Shown here piece by piece: positions 1 through 10,030 of a DNA stretch of 64,000 nucleotides. The stretch covers positions 91,402,501-91,466,500 of the forward strand of contig NC_072800.1 of NCBI RefSeq assembly GCF_028583425.1, given 5' to 3'. The translations under genes were made by a program, and so were the position numbers. The notes beneath the pieces are model-generated. The model saw nothing but the letters and a program-made list of their open reading frames with translations, searched no databases and had not been told where the DNA came from. The first letter of the stretch is position 1. Every line of letters begins with the position of its first letter. This DNA comes from Eublepharis macularius (Eukaryota; Chordata; Lepidosauria; Squamata; Eublepharidae).

Positions 1-435
1 TCCTGGTGGTCCCCGGCCCGAAGGACATCCGTCTGGCCTCAACCAGGGCCAGGGCTTTTTCTGCCCTGGCCCCGGCCTGGTGGAACGCTCCCCGCTGGAG
101 ATCCGAGCCCTGCGGGTCCTGTTAGGGTTTCGCAGGGCCTGTAAAACGGAGATGTTCTGCCAGGCCTTCAGCTGAGTGCCAGCGGGTGTCCTCCTTCCAT
201 CTAAGACCACCACTTATTCTGGGGCTGCCCTCGGCCATCCGCTATGCCCGTATATGGACTCCCAATATTTGTTTAAATAGCCTGCACCTGGATTATTTTA
301 ATATCTTTTAAAAGATTATTATTGTTTTTATGCTTTTGTGATTAATTCACTGTGTTTTATGAATGTTGTTAGCTGCCCTGAGCCCATTTGTGGGGAGGGT
401 GGGGCATAAATCAAATAAATAAATAAATAAATAAA
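1..435 (+). mobile_element. L2-like LINE, 3' end of ORF2 plus 3' UTR
   Basis: Frame-by-frame reading gives a degraded C-terminal RT-ORF signature (residues like RLASTRARAFSALAPAWWN, then a Phe/Leu-rich tail), followed by a short 3' UTR with the phrase 'ccctgagcccatttgtgggg' and a terminal ATAA microsatellite at 409-435. The same 3' end recurs at 41480-41640 and 50930-51060, and reversed at 16809-17153 and 37510-37590, so it is a multi-copy family. The clade (L2 versus a relative) is inferred from the RAFSxxxPxxWN motif. The 5' part lies outside the window. Confidence 0.75.
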
Positions 436-479
436 CACGCCTCCCGGGGCGTACTCCTGGGCAGTGTGGCACACTCCCG

Positions 480-735
480 TGCTCCGCAGTGGCCCAAATC
501 AGGTTCGATTTAGGCCAAATCAGGCTGCTACAGAGTGGCCTGAATCAGGCACGATTTGGCCCAATTCAGGCCATTGTGCATGGGAGCACTCCCAGGGCAG
601 TATGTGGCCTGTGCAACGACATCACTTCCCGGAAGTGGCGTCATTGCACAGGCTGGGAGTGCATGCACAAGGGCACCAACAAGAGTAAGTGCGGGGTCCC
701 CATCTCATCCCAGGAGGGTGAGTGGATCTGGTAAC
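480..735. repeat. Dispersed repeat with 'catcacttcc-ggaagtg' palindrome
   Basis: This block contains repeated 'ggcccaaat/ttcaggc' phrases and a short palindrome around a core like cacttcccggaagtg. Similar blocks occur near 2130-2490, 23195-23545, 32600-32720, 40430-40870, 48660-48970 and 50530-50580. I do not recognise the family. No coding potential is convincing. Confidence 0.5.
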
Positions 736-2104
736 CCCACCCTACTTGTTACTTGCCCTGTGAAAGAAATCTGGAGAGGTTTATAGACCGGGATACAAGG
801 AACTTCCCTGTGAAGAGGTTTGGCAGGTGAGCACACCATGTTTAACTGCCACGTTCACTCGTGAGCTGCTCTTCAGATCCGTGCGACCTCTCTTGCTTCC
901 ATCTCAGGACAGTTGCTGGTCCGCTTTGCGGCCGAACAGTAGCCGTGGTATTTCAGATGCATTTCTTCCTGCGAGCAGCTTTTACATCTGTACAGCAGGT
1001 ACAGTTGACTCTCCTTCAGGGTCATGGTTGGTCAGGTAATAAGTGGCGCGTGCACGGGAGTATTACAGCCCCCAGAAGGCTGCGCATAAACATTCATGCC
1101 TGAAATAACCTTTAACACAAGTTTAAACAAACACTTAACAGTAGAACTTAAAATACATTTTTAAAAAAAATGAAATACAATCAGTGACCAGCTAATATGC
1201 TCACTCTTTGTTTATACAAGTGACTGCTGAGCAACAAAGAGTAACAGATTTGTGAAGGAGCGGGGAATCTGTTGTTGGACTGTTGAAGAATTTGCATGCA
1301 TAAAGTATTGTAGATCATAAAGTACTTTGAACAGATGAAAAATCTGAACTGGCTCAAGCTGCTTTCAAAACAGCCCTTTGAAAGTGTGGCTCCCAGCTCG
1401 CGGCTGGTGAGCAGAGCACGAGCCAACTAAGTGGGTGTTCGAGCATCCCTGTTCGTAGGTGTCTAGGGACTCTTTCTCGGGCTTGCCTCATCTTGTGGCT
1501 ATTGGATCTTGGGAATGAAGAGCTGCAGAGCCAAAGAGCGGCGAAGGAGGAAGTGGGGAGAGATGGAAACATGGAAGGGGGGCACAAGTTTTATGTGTGG
1601 CTGGCCTGCATAGTTAAAACTATCCTGGTTTTTCTTGTAGGTTTATGGTATCATAGACTTGCTGATGTCTTCACCCCAGTAGCAAATGCGGACTTTCAAA
1701 CAATTTTTTATCAGGCAGGGGCTTTCAGTTGACTTTTAAGTTTGGAATTTTTTTTGTTAAAATCACTTCGGCTGAAAACAGTGTTTCCCAAATTAATTTT
1801 TCGGATCCCAAGGAACTCCTACCTATGAAAACATGCAGGCCAGGAAAAGTTGATGGTGGGGAGTGCAGTGTGTGTCTCTGTGTGTGTCTGTGTAAACCCG
1901 CAAATATGCATGTTAGCTTACATAATTTTAATAATCATGATATTTTGTGGGATACCTGGAGTTTTTCATGGTATTTCAAAATTTGTATTTATTCCACAAT
2001 TTTTTTGCGGAACTCCTAACAACGTCCTGAGGAATCTTGCTTGGGAAACACTGGGCTGAAAAGGGTTGCCCGGTCCCCAAGGGGCAAAACAAAGGGATGG
2101 GGGG
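736..2104. other. Intron 1 sequence, no recognised feature
   Basis: Mixed-composition sequence within the presumed WNT9A intron 1. Short ORFs on both strands have no recognisable domain. A short TG-rich stretch lies near 1868-1892. No tRNA, exon or known repeat was identified. Confidence 0.4.
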
Positions 2105-2129
2105 GCATGGGGGGAGTCTCTTGGGGGGG

Positions 2130-2490
2130 GGCGGGTACTTACCTCCCATCATGCAAAGTGCCCTGTGTCAGGCCAGAAATGATGTCATTCCTGGGGTGAC
2201 ATGAAAGTAATAGGTCTCATGCTGGGTGAAAATCAGCCCCAAACACTAAATAGGGGACAAATTTTCTGTCACTCAGCCCTGGGTGTGACCTGTTACTTCT
2301 GGCATCATTCCTGGCATGAGGAGGGTGCACATGAGGGCACTCAGGAGCACATGGGAGCATGCTCCACCCCCACCACTGCGTTCTTGCACCTTTCTTCCCT
2401 CTGCTGGCCAGGTGAGAGGCGGTGGGGGGCAGAGGCTGGGGGCAGGGAATCTCCTTCCCCCACCATGGGACTGGCAACCTAGCCTCCTCT
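2130..2490 (-). repeat. Copy of the GC-rich 'gttgccag' composite repeat
   Basis: Read on the minus strand it starts 'aggttgccagtcccatggtg' and continues through a GC-rich ggccagcagagg segment, as does the copy at 48660-48970. Both carry short ORFs that are products of composition. The class is unknown. Confidence 0.45.
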
Positions 2491-2774
2491 AAAAAAGGAA
2501 ACTGTTTTCTTATGCACATTGGGTTATTAACCCAATTCCTTAGCTAACTAGCAAAGATTATGCAGTTATGCAATAACCCTGTTTTTAGAACTTTATCTGC
2601 TACCCAAATCCTTTTCTGTGGTGGGTGTGCATCCATTGGCTGTACGAATAGACTGGGCTGTTTGGGCAAACATGAAAAATGCGTCTCCATTTTTTTTTAA
2701 TGGAAAGAAGTGCCCTGGCCAGAGTTTAAAGTTTCAAGGGCTCATGGAAACAAGACCTGCCTTTCGAGAGCAGC

Positions 2775-2990
2775 CCTTTGCGAAGGGGCTATGGCTCACT
2801 GACAGGGAACATGCAGGAAGTCTTGAGTTCAATTCCTGGCATTTCCAGGCCAGGTTATTTTGACCAGCAGGTGTTGAGAGCCTTATCTGCCGGAAACCCT
2901 GGAGATTTGCTGCCAGTCACTGCAGATGAGTGTGAGCTTAGTGGCAGCTTCCCATGTTCATGTGACAGTATACTTCGGTATCATTGCTGG
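2775..2990 (+). mobile_element. tRNA-derived SINE (diverged)
   Basis: The head resembles a tRNA: 'ctatggctcactgacaggg' is A-box-like and 'gagttcaattcctggc' is B-box-like. The body 'ggaaaccctggagatttgctgccagtcactg' and a tail near 'cttcccatgttcatg' follow. It differs from the 'gagccagtttggtgtagtgg' SINE family seen elsewhere in the window. Confidence 0.6.
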
Positions 2991-3023
2991 AACAAAATTG
3001 GGCGGGCCTTCATTCACCTTTAG

Positions 3024-3130
3024 CGTAGAACCATAGAGGTGGAAGGGACTGCCAGGGTCATCTAGTCCAGCCCCCTGCACAGTGCAGGAAATTCACAACT
3101 ACCTCCCGCCCCACCGCTTCCATGCTGTGC
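3024..3130 (-). mobile_element. CR1 LINE 3' terminal fragment
   Basis: The phrase 'ccatagaggtggaagggact' followed by 'catctagtccagccccctgc' is the reverse complement of the CR1 3' end, as at 17628, 29714 and 35418. Only about 100 bp is retained, typical of 5'-truncated CR1. Confidence 0.7.
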
Positions 3131-3326
3131 TCCATGCCTGTTGGTCACTTTGGAAATGGAAACCTCTGGACTTCGTGAAGTTGACCTTGATAATGAACTG
3201 TGAATTGGCAGAGGCTCACCAAAGTCTCAGGCAGGAAAAAGTTCTTTCTGAACACTTCTTCCCCAGTTCCCTGAGCTAACGCCAGGGATCAAGCCTGGAA
3301 TTTTCCTCATGGACAAGAAGTACGTT

Positions 3327-3611
3327 TTGTCGAAGGCTTTCACGGCTGGAGAACAATGGTTGTTGTGGATTTTCCAAACTGTATAGCCATGGTCTTGGCA
3401 TTGTAGTTCCTGATGTTTCACCAGCAGCTGTGACTGGCATCTTCAGAGGTGTAGCACCAAAAGACAGAAATCTCTCCATGTCACAGTCACCGAGTCTTTT
3501 GGTGCTACACAGTCTTTTGGTGCTACACCTCTGAAGATGCCAGTCACAGCTGCTGGCGAAACATCAGGAACTACAATGCCAAGACCAAGGCCTGGAAAAT
3601 CCACAACAACC
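3327..3611. mobile_element. Penelope-like fold-back element, two head-to-head terminal arms
   Basis: The left arm (about 3327-3480) and right arm (about 3515-3611) are inverted copies of one sequence ('cgaaggctttcacggctgg', 'ttgtagttcctgatgtttc'). The insertion is flanked by 12-bp direct repeats matching at 11 of 12 positions (3315-3326 and 3612-3623). Each arm holds a hammerhead-like core: on the plus strand at 3531-3568, on the minus strand at 3412-3446. A second copy at 49084-49271 carries a PLE reverse transcriptase remnant between similar arms, which is why I assign the family to Penelope-like elements. Confidence 0.7.
3531..3568 (+). ncRNA. Hammerhead-ribozyme-like motif (PLE type)
   Basis: CTGAAGA (3531-3537) matches the conserved CUGANGA box. 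One extra nucleotide follows, then a stem II pairing GCCAG with CTGGC, then GAAA (3558-3561). After GAAAC comes ATC, where a GUC-type cleavage triplet would be expected. Stem III is nearly absent, as in minimal hammerheads thought to act as dimers. Activity is not known; the A in the triplet region may be a decay mutation. Confidence 0.55.
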
Positions 3612-4367
3612 AAGAAGTATGTTGTTCAGCTGCAGTTCTTTTCTAAAGGGCAGATCTTGCAGTGGAACCCGTGTTTCCATGAGTCCTTGACTCTTTCACC
3701 TCCCAGGCTTATCTCCCAACCCGTAAACGAGGCAGACGTAGAAAGCGAGTTCTGGGGATGCCGTTGGCATTCCAGAGGGCGACTCCAGTGAGCTCATGCC
3801 AGGGCTGGCAGGAATAGCTCTGCTGCTGACGGCTTGTTGGCATTGGGCCTTTTGACATCGTTGCCTCAAATGACCCTTCGCCCCCCATCCTTTGCTCTGG
3901 ATTGCATAAAAGGGGTTTAAGGGATTACTTGGGTGCCGTGCGGCGGCTGCACCCAACCAACATTTTAAGCCATGGGCATGGATCTGGCTTGAAATTCCTG
4001 TCCTTAGTTTCTTTTCTTAGAAAGTACTTTCTTGTCCATCAAGGTATCAACCTTGAGGAGTGAGGCGAGGTCTGTTAGATGCCCAAAGCACTCCTCTACA
4101 TCAGATGCAAAAAGTCTTGCATGCATGGAAGAGGTTCTTCCTTTGGTGAGAAGCAGCTCTTCTATGGTTCTTCTCTTAGGCCTCTCTCTATTCTGTCTCT
4201 CCAGTGATAAACTTTAGATTTCAAACTTCTTGGGGCTGGACCCCTTAGAGTACGGGGAAATATGATGGGCTGTAATGTTCTAGACCAACAAAGCATAGCT
4301 AGTTAAGGGTGTTTTGCGTCTCCCAGCTCTATGGGTACCTATTCCTTCTTGGGCCTGTGCTTCTAGA

Positions 4368-4684
4368 TAGAGGTGTGCACCCTAAAAAGATTCGATTTTC
4401 CCGCTTCAGGATTCGGTATTTAAGCCGCTTTGCAAAGCTTTGGGTAGAGTGGTGGCAGCCACAGCATTTTTCTTGCTGTTTGCAAGAAAACTCACTCACT
4501 CACTACAACCCCCTCCTCCCCACACAAGAAAAGCATTGTGGCTGCTGCTGCTCTATCCAAAGTGTTCTGAAGTGCTTTGGAAAGCTTTGCTTCTGTATTT
4601 CCTAGTCAGCTTAGCAATTTGGAAATACCAAGTCATTCTAAATCAGACCACATTTGGGTTGGAAACCTGAAGCACACACCCTTA
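4368..4684. mobile_element. hAT-type non-autonomous DNA transposon
   Basis: It begins TAGAGGTGTGCACC and ends GAAGCACACACCCTTA, imperfect terminal inverted repeats. It is flanked by cttctaga (4360-4367) and cttctagg (4685-4692), an 8-bp target duplication matching at 7 of 8 positions. An 8-bp duplication is characteristic of the hAT superfamily. The 317-bp interior has no coding capacity. Confidence 0.6.
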
Positions 4685-4841
4685 CTTCTAGGGTCTGGGT
4701 CCAGATTTGGTTAGAGTGCCAGCCTGGAGGTGAAACTGGCCAGGACTTGAGAAACGAGAATACAGTCTCTTCTTGGAGTGAAAATAGTAAACTTCTCAAT
4801 AGTTTACCTTACAAAAGGCTTAAAGAAGAGGCTGTGCTAAG

Positions 4842-4968
4842 TTAGGTTGTTAGTCGTATTAATCTGCAGTAGTACAGCTGGATTTGAGTCCAGTGGCACC
4901 TGAGAGACCAGCAAGATTTTTAGAGTATTAGTTCTTGTTGGTCTCTAAGGTGCCACTGGACTCGAATC
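4842..4968. mobile_element. PLE-type fold-back repeat (short)
   Basis: Inverted arms 'gagtccagtggcacctgaga' and 'ctctaaggtgccactggact' meet near 4918. Flanking direct repeats aggctgtgctaag (4829-4841) and aggctgtgctagg (4969-4981) match at 12 of 13 positions. This copy lacks the ribozyme core. Related copies: 5100-5235, 8773-8868, 13529-13675, 30941-31103, 33118-33297, 57845-57950. Confidence 0.65.
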
Positions 4969-5099
4969 AGGCTGTGCTAGGCGGTCACCTGCTTCATATT
5001 GCTTTGGCCAATTTCTGATCCTTGGTTTCAGTAATTGCAACTGAGCTCCCTGCTTTGTTAGCATTTTGAAGGAAAACATCTATAGCCTTTTAAATGCTT

Positions 5100-5235
5100 C
5101 AAATAGGTAGCCCTGTTGGTCCGTAGCAGAAGAGCAAGATTTGGGTCCAGATCTGCCAAAGGGAACTTTGACTCTCGAAAGCTCATACCCTGGAATTCTA
5201 GCTGGTCTTTGAGGTGCTTCTGGATACAAATCTAG
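5100..5235 (+). repeat. Degenerate copy of the 'agcttt-cgaaagct' fold-back family
   Basis: Contains 'gactctcgaaagctcatacc' and 'ggtctttgaggtgcttctgg'. The expected CTGANGA box is degraded (ctgccaa), so the hammerhead core is lost. Confidence 0.5.
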
Positions 5236-5239
5236 CTTT

Positions 5240-6137
5240 TCAAAGACATGTATGCATTTTTCCCTTTAAAATGCGAGCGGCAGCATTGAAGTTAGTGAAA
5301 CAAAACAGAGGTTGATGAGTTATTAAATCCCTTCTCCTTCCCCACATGTCCCACACTGCCTATTGAGGCTGCACAAAACTTACTGTTTGCATTTTTCGGA
5401 CAGAGGCAGAGATCTGTCATCTGTTCTGCCCTTAAATGTCAGCTCTTTGGCATCCAAGTTGCTGTTGCAAAACAGGATGAGAGGACTTGTCAGTCCCTGG
5501 CAGGTAGATCCCTCAAGCACCTCTGTAGTGAACACACCTTGGTTCCATAAGAAGTATCTTTATTAGAATCCATACAGTTCAGGTCTGTACTCCATCACAG
5601 AATTTGACAGAAGTGGCAATTCAAATCAAGCAGTCTCTGTTATATTTCATTTTTCCGCACTTCAGACAACAGTTAGAGTTTTGGCGTGCAGCTTACACGG
5701 GTTCTGTAAGAATCAACTTAGTTATGACTATGAATGAGAGAGACTACAATTTATTCCCAGTATCTGGGGAGAGTAGCTGAACCTGGCGTTTAGACACTTC
5801 AAGGTTACAGCTAGCCGAGACGTGCATATTTCTCTAAGAATAAGGGAGAGGTCCTTGCTTAGGTCCTCAGTAACATCCGCACTAAAGTTATGCAGGAAGG
5901 GAGGGAGAGAGTGCATATTAATTAATACACATTGATACAGTAGCATGGCTTTAGCATAAGGGCAGCAGTAATAAACTATAAATGTCAGCAACACAATCAT
6001 GGCATGTATGTAGACAGACAGACATGACAGGACTTTTAAATTGAGAAGTGTGACATAAAATGAAATCAGAATAAGATTCTAGAAAACTTAAAAACCCGAT
6101 TTTCAACTATTGCCACCCACACAAGCTATATGGAGAT
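5240..6137. other. Intron 1 sequence, no recognised feature
   Basis: Moderately AT-rich, apparently single-copy sequence between repeats. No exon, known repeat or RNA gene was identified. Confidence 0.35.
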
Positions 6138-6145
6138 GTTGCTAC

Positions 6146-6536
6146 TAGAGATGGGTACGAACCAGAAAAAAACTGAACCATGTGGTTCGTGGTTCGTCAA
6201 ATTTCATGAACCACGAACTTTCACGAACCTGCCCCTGGTTCACGAACCGGTTCGTTTGGTTCATGAAAACGGCACATCCAGGTCAGAAAATCATCATTTC
6301 CGGGCCAGCAGAAGTTCACTTCCAGCAGAAGGTCTGCAGGAAGTCCATCCCCTGTTGCCTAAGAAACTGATTGATTGGCACCAGGCTGTCTGCAGTGATG
6401 AACCAAAAGATGAACCAGTGTAAAGTTCGTGGCGGTTCATCAGAAATGAGATCTGATGAACCGCTGATTCATGAACCATGAACCGGTGTGATTCGTGCTT
6501 AATTTTGGTTCGTATTTCAGTTCGTGCCCATCTCTC
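6146..6536. mobile_element. hAT-type non-autonomous element, 391 bp
   Basis: Terminal inverted repeats 'tagagatgggtacgaa' and 'ttcgtgcccatctct' with sub-terminal repeats of 'ggttcgt/acgaacc'. It is flanked by a perfect 8-bp target duplication gttgctac (6138-6145, 6537-6544), the hAT hallmark. The same family lies at 11879-12238, 19294-19653 and, in a longer form, 44012-44855. Confidence 0.8.
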
Positions 6537-6620
6537 GTTGCTACTTGTTGTGGCTTATTTTGCTAATTCATGCACTGGCTGGTTGCTGGAGATAATAGCG
6601 GGTTTAGATGAACATCTTTG

Positions 6621-7371
6621 TATTTTTATTTTTTATTTTTATTGTAGAAAAGTTAAAAGAAAGCAAAAAAGGAAAATAAAACATGACAAAAACACAACTA
6701 CAAAGAGCCAACAAAGGCCTACATACAAAGTAAAAAAAAACAATAAAAAGCACAATAAGCATATTATTAATCCATTACAGTTTTTCGCCTACAACACTTC
6801 CTTCTTTAGGATCCATCAGCTTGTGGTCTAATTAATATCTTTTTTCTATATCTCATCTTCTTGATATCTCAGATCCTTATTCTTAAAAATCAAAACCACA
6901 AATCATTAATTCATTTTTCTTCATCTCTCGCAGTAAGTCTGTAAAGGGTTTCCAATTTACCATGAATATAGAGTGTTTTGTCTCTGAGTAACGCTGTAAG
7001 TTTGGCCATCTCAGCGAAGTACATCTTTCCATTCCAATCTTCCATTGAAGGTAGATCCTTGCACTTCTGTTTTTGAGCATATAAAGAGGCAGTGCCGCTG
7101 TTACCATATATAGAATTAAAATACCACACTCTTCCAATTTTTTGTCCATAATTCCCAATAAATAGAACTCTGGTTTTAAGCTGTAGATTAACCTTTCAAA
7201 TTCTCTGCATTAATATATGTAGTTGTAACCAATTTTTTTTTTGCTTAGTTGCAAGTCCACCAAAGATGATAAAACGTTCTTCATATTGTTCACATTTCCA
7301 ACATGTATTTGAGACACCCTTGGCCATTTTTGCGATTTTGTCTGGAGACATATACCACCGATACATTAGAT
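6621..7371 (-). mobile_element. L1 LINE, 3' end of ORF2, 5'-truncated
   Basis: On the minus strand, 7371 to 7196 reads HLMYRWYMSPDKIAKM...CWKC, the C-terminal part of L1 ORF2 (the family pattern is a Tyr-Arg-Trp-Tyr motif, then Cys-Trp-x-Cys). Decayed frames continue to 6883. The 3' tail, A-rich on the minus strand, lies at about 6621-6650 and abuts the direct repeat at 6607-6620. The element is broken and cannot encode protein. Confidence 0.75.
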
Positions 7372-7625
7372 GAGAGCCAGTTTGGTGTCGTGGTTTAAGA
7401 GCGTGGGACTCTAATCTGGAGAACCGGGTTTGATTCCCCACTCCTCCACTTGAAGCCAGCTGGGTGACCTTGGGTCAGCCACAGCTTCTAGGAGTTCTCT
7501 CAGCCCCCGCCCACCTCACAGGGGGTTTTGTTGTGGGGGATAATAATAACATGCTTTGTAAACTGCTCTGAGTGGGGTGTTAAGTCATCCTGAAGGGCGG
7601 TATATAAACCGAAATGTTGTTGTTG

Positions 7626-7662
<37 letters not shown>
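7372..7662 (+). mobile_element. tRNA-derived SINE with (GAT)n tail
   Basis: The head 'gagagccagtttggtgtcgt' has an A-box-like 'gtggtttaagagcg' and a B-box-like 'gggtttgattccc'. The body includes 'agccagctgggtgaccttgg' and 'ggcggtatataaaccgaa'; a GTT then GAT microsatellite tail covers 7615-7665. The same family occurs at 14115, 14468, 31715(-), 36343, 41641(-), 49605 and 53499(-). It sits back to back with the truncated L1, inside one shared 14-bp duplication. Confidence 0.85.
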
Positions 7663-7670
<8 letters not shown>

Positions 7671-7714
7671 TCTTTGAACCCTGGATCAAGTCAAGTTCTC
7701 TTCTTCTCCCCTAG

Positions 7715-7975
7715 GCTGACCGGGAATGAACCTTGACCATCCTCCCTCTGACCTCAGAAATGGAGGAAGCTGCCCTCAAAGCCCATTACAAAGTCTGTGA
7801 CCGCCTGAAGCTGGAGAAGAAGCAGCGAAGATGTGCAGGAGAGACCCTGGGGTGGGCAGAGACCCTCATGGAAGCCATAAGCATGAGTGCCCTCGAGTGC
7901 CTAGTACCAGTTCCGCTTGTGAGCGGTGGAACTGCACCCTCGAAGGCCGCTACAGAGCCAGCTTGCTCAAGAGAG
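7715..7975 (+). CDS. WNT9A: WNT9A exon 2 (with frameshifting indels)
   Basis: The exon follows an acceptor at 7713-7714 (ttctcccctag) and ends before a donor gtgaag at 7976. In successive frames it encodes the family sequence from LTGNEPLTILPLT through [16 protein letters not shown] and MSALEC to [18 protein letters not shown]. This is the N-terminal secreted Wnt region, including the conserved WNCT glycosylation-type motif. Against the family protein there are five single-base discrepancies: a missing T near 7733, a missing A near 7830, an extra G near 7854, an extra T at 7902 and an extra G at 7919. WNT9A is a secreted, lipid-modified Frizzled ligand active in joint, limb and blood development. 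Identity is secure; the frame breaks are either assembly errors or real damage. Confidence 0.9.
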
Positions 7976-8772
7976 GTGAAGTGGGGAGGGGGCACAAAGA
8001 ATTGCTCGTGGTGCAGGGAGGAGGAAGGTTGGTATCTCCACTGGAAAGAGAGGGGTGCAAGGCCACCCTTCTCAGGTAGCTTTGGAGTCAGTCGCCATGT
8101 GGACTCAGAATTTAATAACTGCACTTGTGGGTTTGTTGTTTGACTTGGATTTTGGGCTCGTGACCTGCACCTTACTTGCGGCTAGCAAAAAATGTGATTC
8201 TTCGCAACACTGCCTGGTGTTGAATGGAACACACAGATGACACTTGTCCATGTTGAGGTAGAGAATGACAATTTTGGCAGCAGTGGGTGCCAAATTTGGC
8301 CTTCCAGGAGGTTCCAGCTGCCATCCCAGAACATAGCAAGGGGTGTGGAAAGAGAAGCAGCTGTGACAGTCAACCAGTAAGGATGGCAGTGTCTGTGCAT
8401 CACGATCACATTCTGCCATGAGCTGTCAATCAAGGCTGGCCCAACCGTTACCGTATTGTACAAGTGTTTTTTTCTTTCTGCTGTTGCGGTTTCTCAAGTA
8501 AACACAGAGCACGTGTGTCGCTGTATTTCTCTCTCTGTCGTCATTCCTGCACCCTGTAGCTGGACCCAGATCCATATCTCAAAGCTATTTCCTTTTGAAG
8601 TTGTAGCCAAGTTGGTAGGCATGGACGTGGTTCTTCCGCCCAAGGAAGAATGTTGCATGCTGTGTATGTTTTTGAACTGCAGTGCAGCAGAAATTTTTAT
8701 ATCTTACATCCATAGTCCAGTTTGGGGGATCTGGTAACTCTAGCCTAGCACACTTGATTCCCTCTTGTGATA

Positions 8773-8868
8773 CCAAATTTGAGTCCAGTAGCACCTTCAA
8801 GACCAGCACAGTTTCCCAAGGTATAACCGTTTGTGAGTCAAACCTCTCTTTGTCAGATAGAACTGGGT
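8773..8868 (-). repeat. Degenerate PLE-type fold-back repeat
   Basis: 'gagtccagtagcaccttcaa' is followed by a decayed ribozyme-like region: on the minus strand CTGACAA, and no intact GAAA box. It is similar to copies at 13529 and 33118. Confidence 0.5.
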
Positions 8869-8896
8869 TGAAGATTCGCTGGCTGGACGAGATCTT

Positions 8897-8957
8897 CATT
8901 CTGTTTGTATCAGATGAATCTTCGTTCTGTTTGTATCAGATGAATCTTCATTCTGTT
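8897..8957 (+). repeat. Short tandem repeat, about 27-bp unit
   Basis: Three imperfect copies of 'ttcattctgtttgta(tc/cc)' followed by a 'gatgaa' or 'gacgaa' phrase lie in intron 2. Confidence 0.5.
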
Positions 8958-9200
8958 TGTACCGGACGAAGTGAGCTTTATACCCTGAAAAATTGTGGTG
9001 TTGAAGTTTCTGCTAGACTTGAACATTGGGCTACCGTTATAGACTTCGCCTGAATGCCCACTTGAAACTATCTTGTGAACCCAATCGCTGACTAGGAGAT
9101 GAGAGGGGTGGGAGAGGTCAAAGTCTGAAACTTTCCTTGAGGTTTTAGCTAGTCCACGGTCAGCCAACATGGTGGTAATAATGGTTGTCATCTTCTGCAG

Positions 9201-9462
9201 GTTTAAGGAAACGGCCTTCCTTTATGCCCATCTCTTCAGCAGGGCTGACCCATGCCATCGCCAAGGCCTGCAGCGCTGGGCGCATGGAACGTTGCACCTG
9301 CGATGAAGCCCTGACCTGGAGAACCGCGAGGCCTGGCAGTGGGGCGGCTGTGGAGACAACCTCAAATACAGCAATAAGTTTGTCAAGGAGTTCTTGGGGA
9401 AGAAATCCAACAAGGACCTGAGAGCCAGGGTGGACTTCCACAATAACCTGGTGGGCATGAAG
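9201..9462 (+). CDS. WNT9A: WNT9A exon 3 (with frameshifting indels)
   Basis: Acceptor ctgcag at 9199-9200; donor gtgaga at 9463 after the codons GTG GGC ATG AAG. Frame by frame it encodes FKETAFLYA, then [17 protein letters not shown] and [10 protein letters not shown], then [17 protein letters not shown] through [11 protein letters not shown]. These are hallmark Wnt motifs. Three single-base discrepancies are seen: a T missing at the 5' edge (9202-9204), an extra C at about 9227-9229, and a missing C at about 9309-9311. The net shift over exons 2 and 3 is zero. The protein order and splice sites fit an ordinary WNT9A exon. Confidence 0.9.
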
Positions 9463-10030
9463 GTGAGAGAGCATACTTGCATGGCATTTAGCTACCTGAA
9501 ATGATGATGGGCAGTTGCTTGGGTGCATGCGTTAATCTAGGACACGGTGAAGTTGGACTCGGTTATGATTAAGATCTCATCCTTGATTTCCTAGTTTTTT
9601 AATCTTATCTTGGAGAAGCTCTGGGGATGGTTGCGGGAGCAAATAACTGGGCTGTGAGAACAGGTCGACTCAGATAAACTGTGCTCAGATGAACTGGGTC
9701 TTGAGTGACAGGAGGCGAGAGGTCAGTTTGCCAGTTCAGCTGCTGCTCCTTTTTTGAAAAACAAATCCACATGCAAGTTTGTTAGTCATATGCCCTAGGT
9801 TCCAGTCCTGCTGCTGTATCCATGTTTCCCCCCTATTTAAGATATGGTCTCCCATAGCTCAGTGAGACTGTGAGAGTACTTTATATGCAGGCGGTCCATA
9901 TGCCAATCCCTAAATTTTCCAGTTCAAATTATGTGAGCAGGGCTGGGAAGGATCGCGGCTTAGACCATATTGTAACTAGATGGGTTTGTGGAACATGCAG
10001 TAGTTCTGGTATTCATGTTCTTGTATTCAT

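Larger units (their letters stand above)
7976..9200 (+). other. WNT9A intron 2
   Basis: GT (gtgaag, 7976) to AG (ctgcag, 9199-9200). It contains a degraded fold-back repeat at 8773-8868 and a short internal direct repeat at about 8897-8955 ('tcttcattctgtttgtatca', three imperfect copies). The remainder is unremarkable. Confidence 0.75.

Noticed and set aside
7636..7665. Trinucleotide run as an expansion-type locus
   Set aside because: It is the ordinary microsatellite tail of the SINE; no evidence for unusual instability.
1..7714. WNT9A exon 1 (signal peptide ending YFG)
   Set aside because: No ATG-hydrophobic-YFG segment followed by a donor in the right phase was found; exon 1 is probably upstream of the window.
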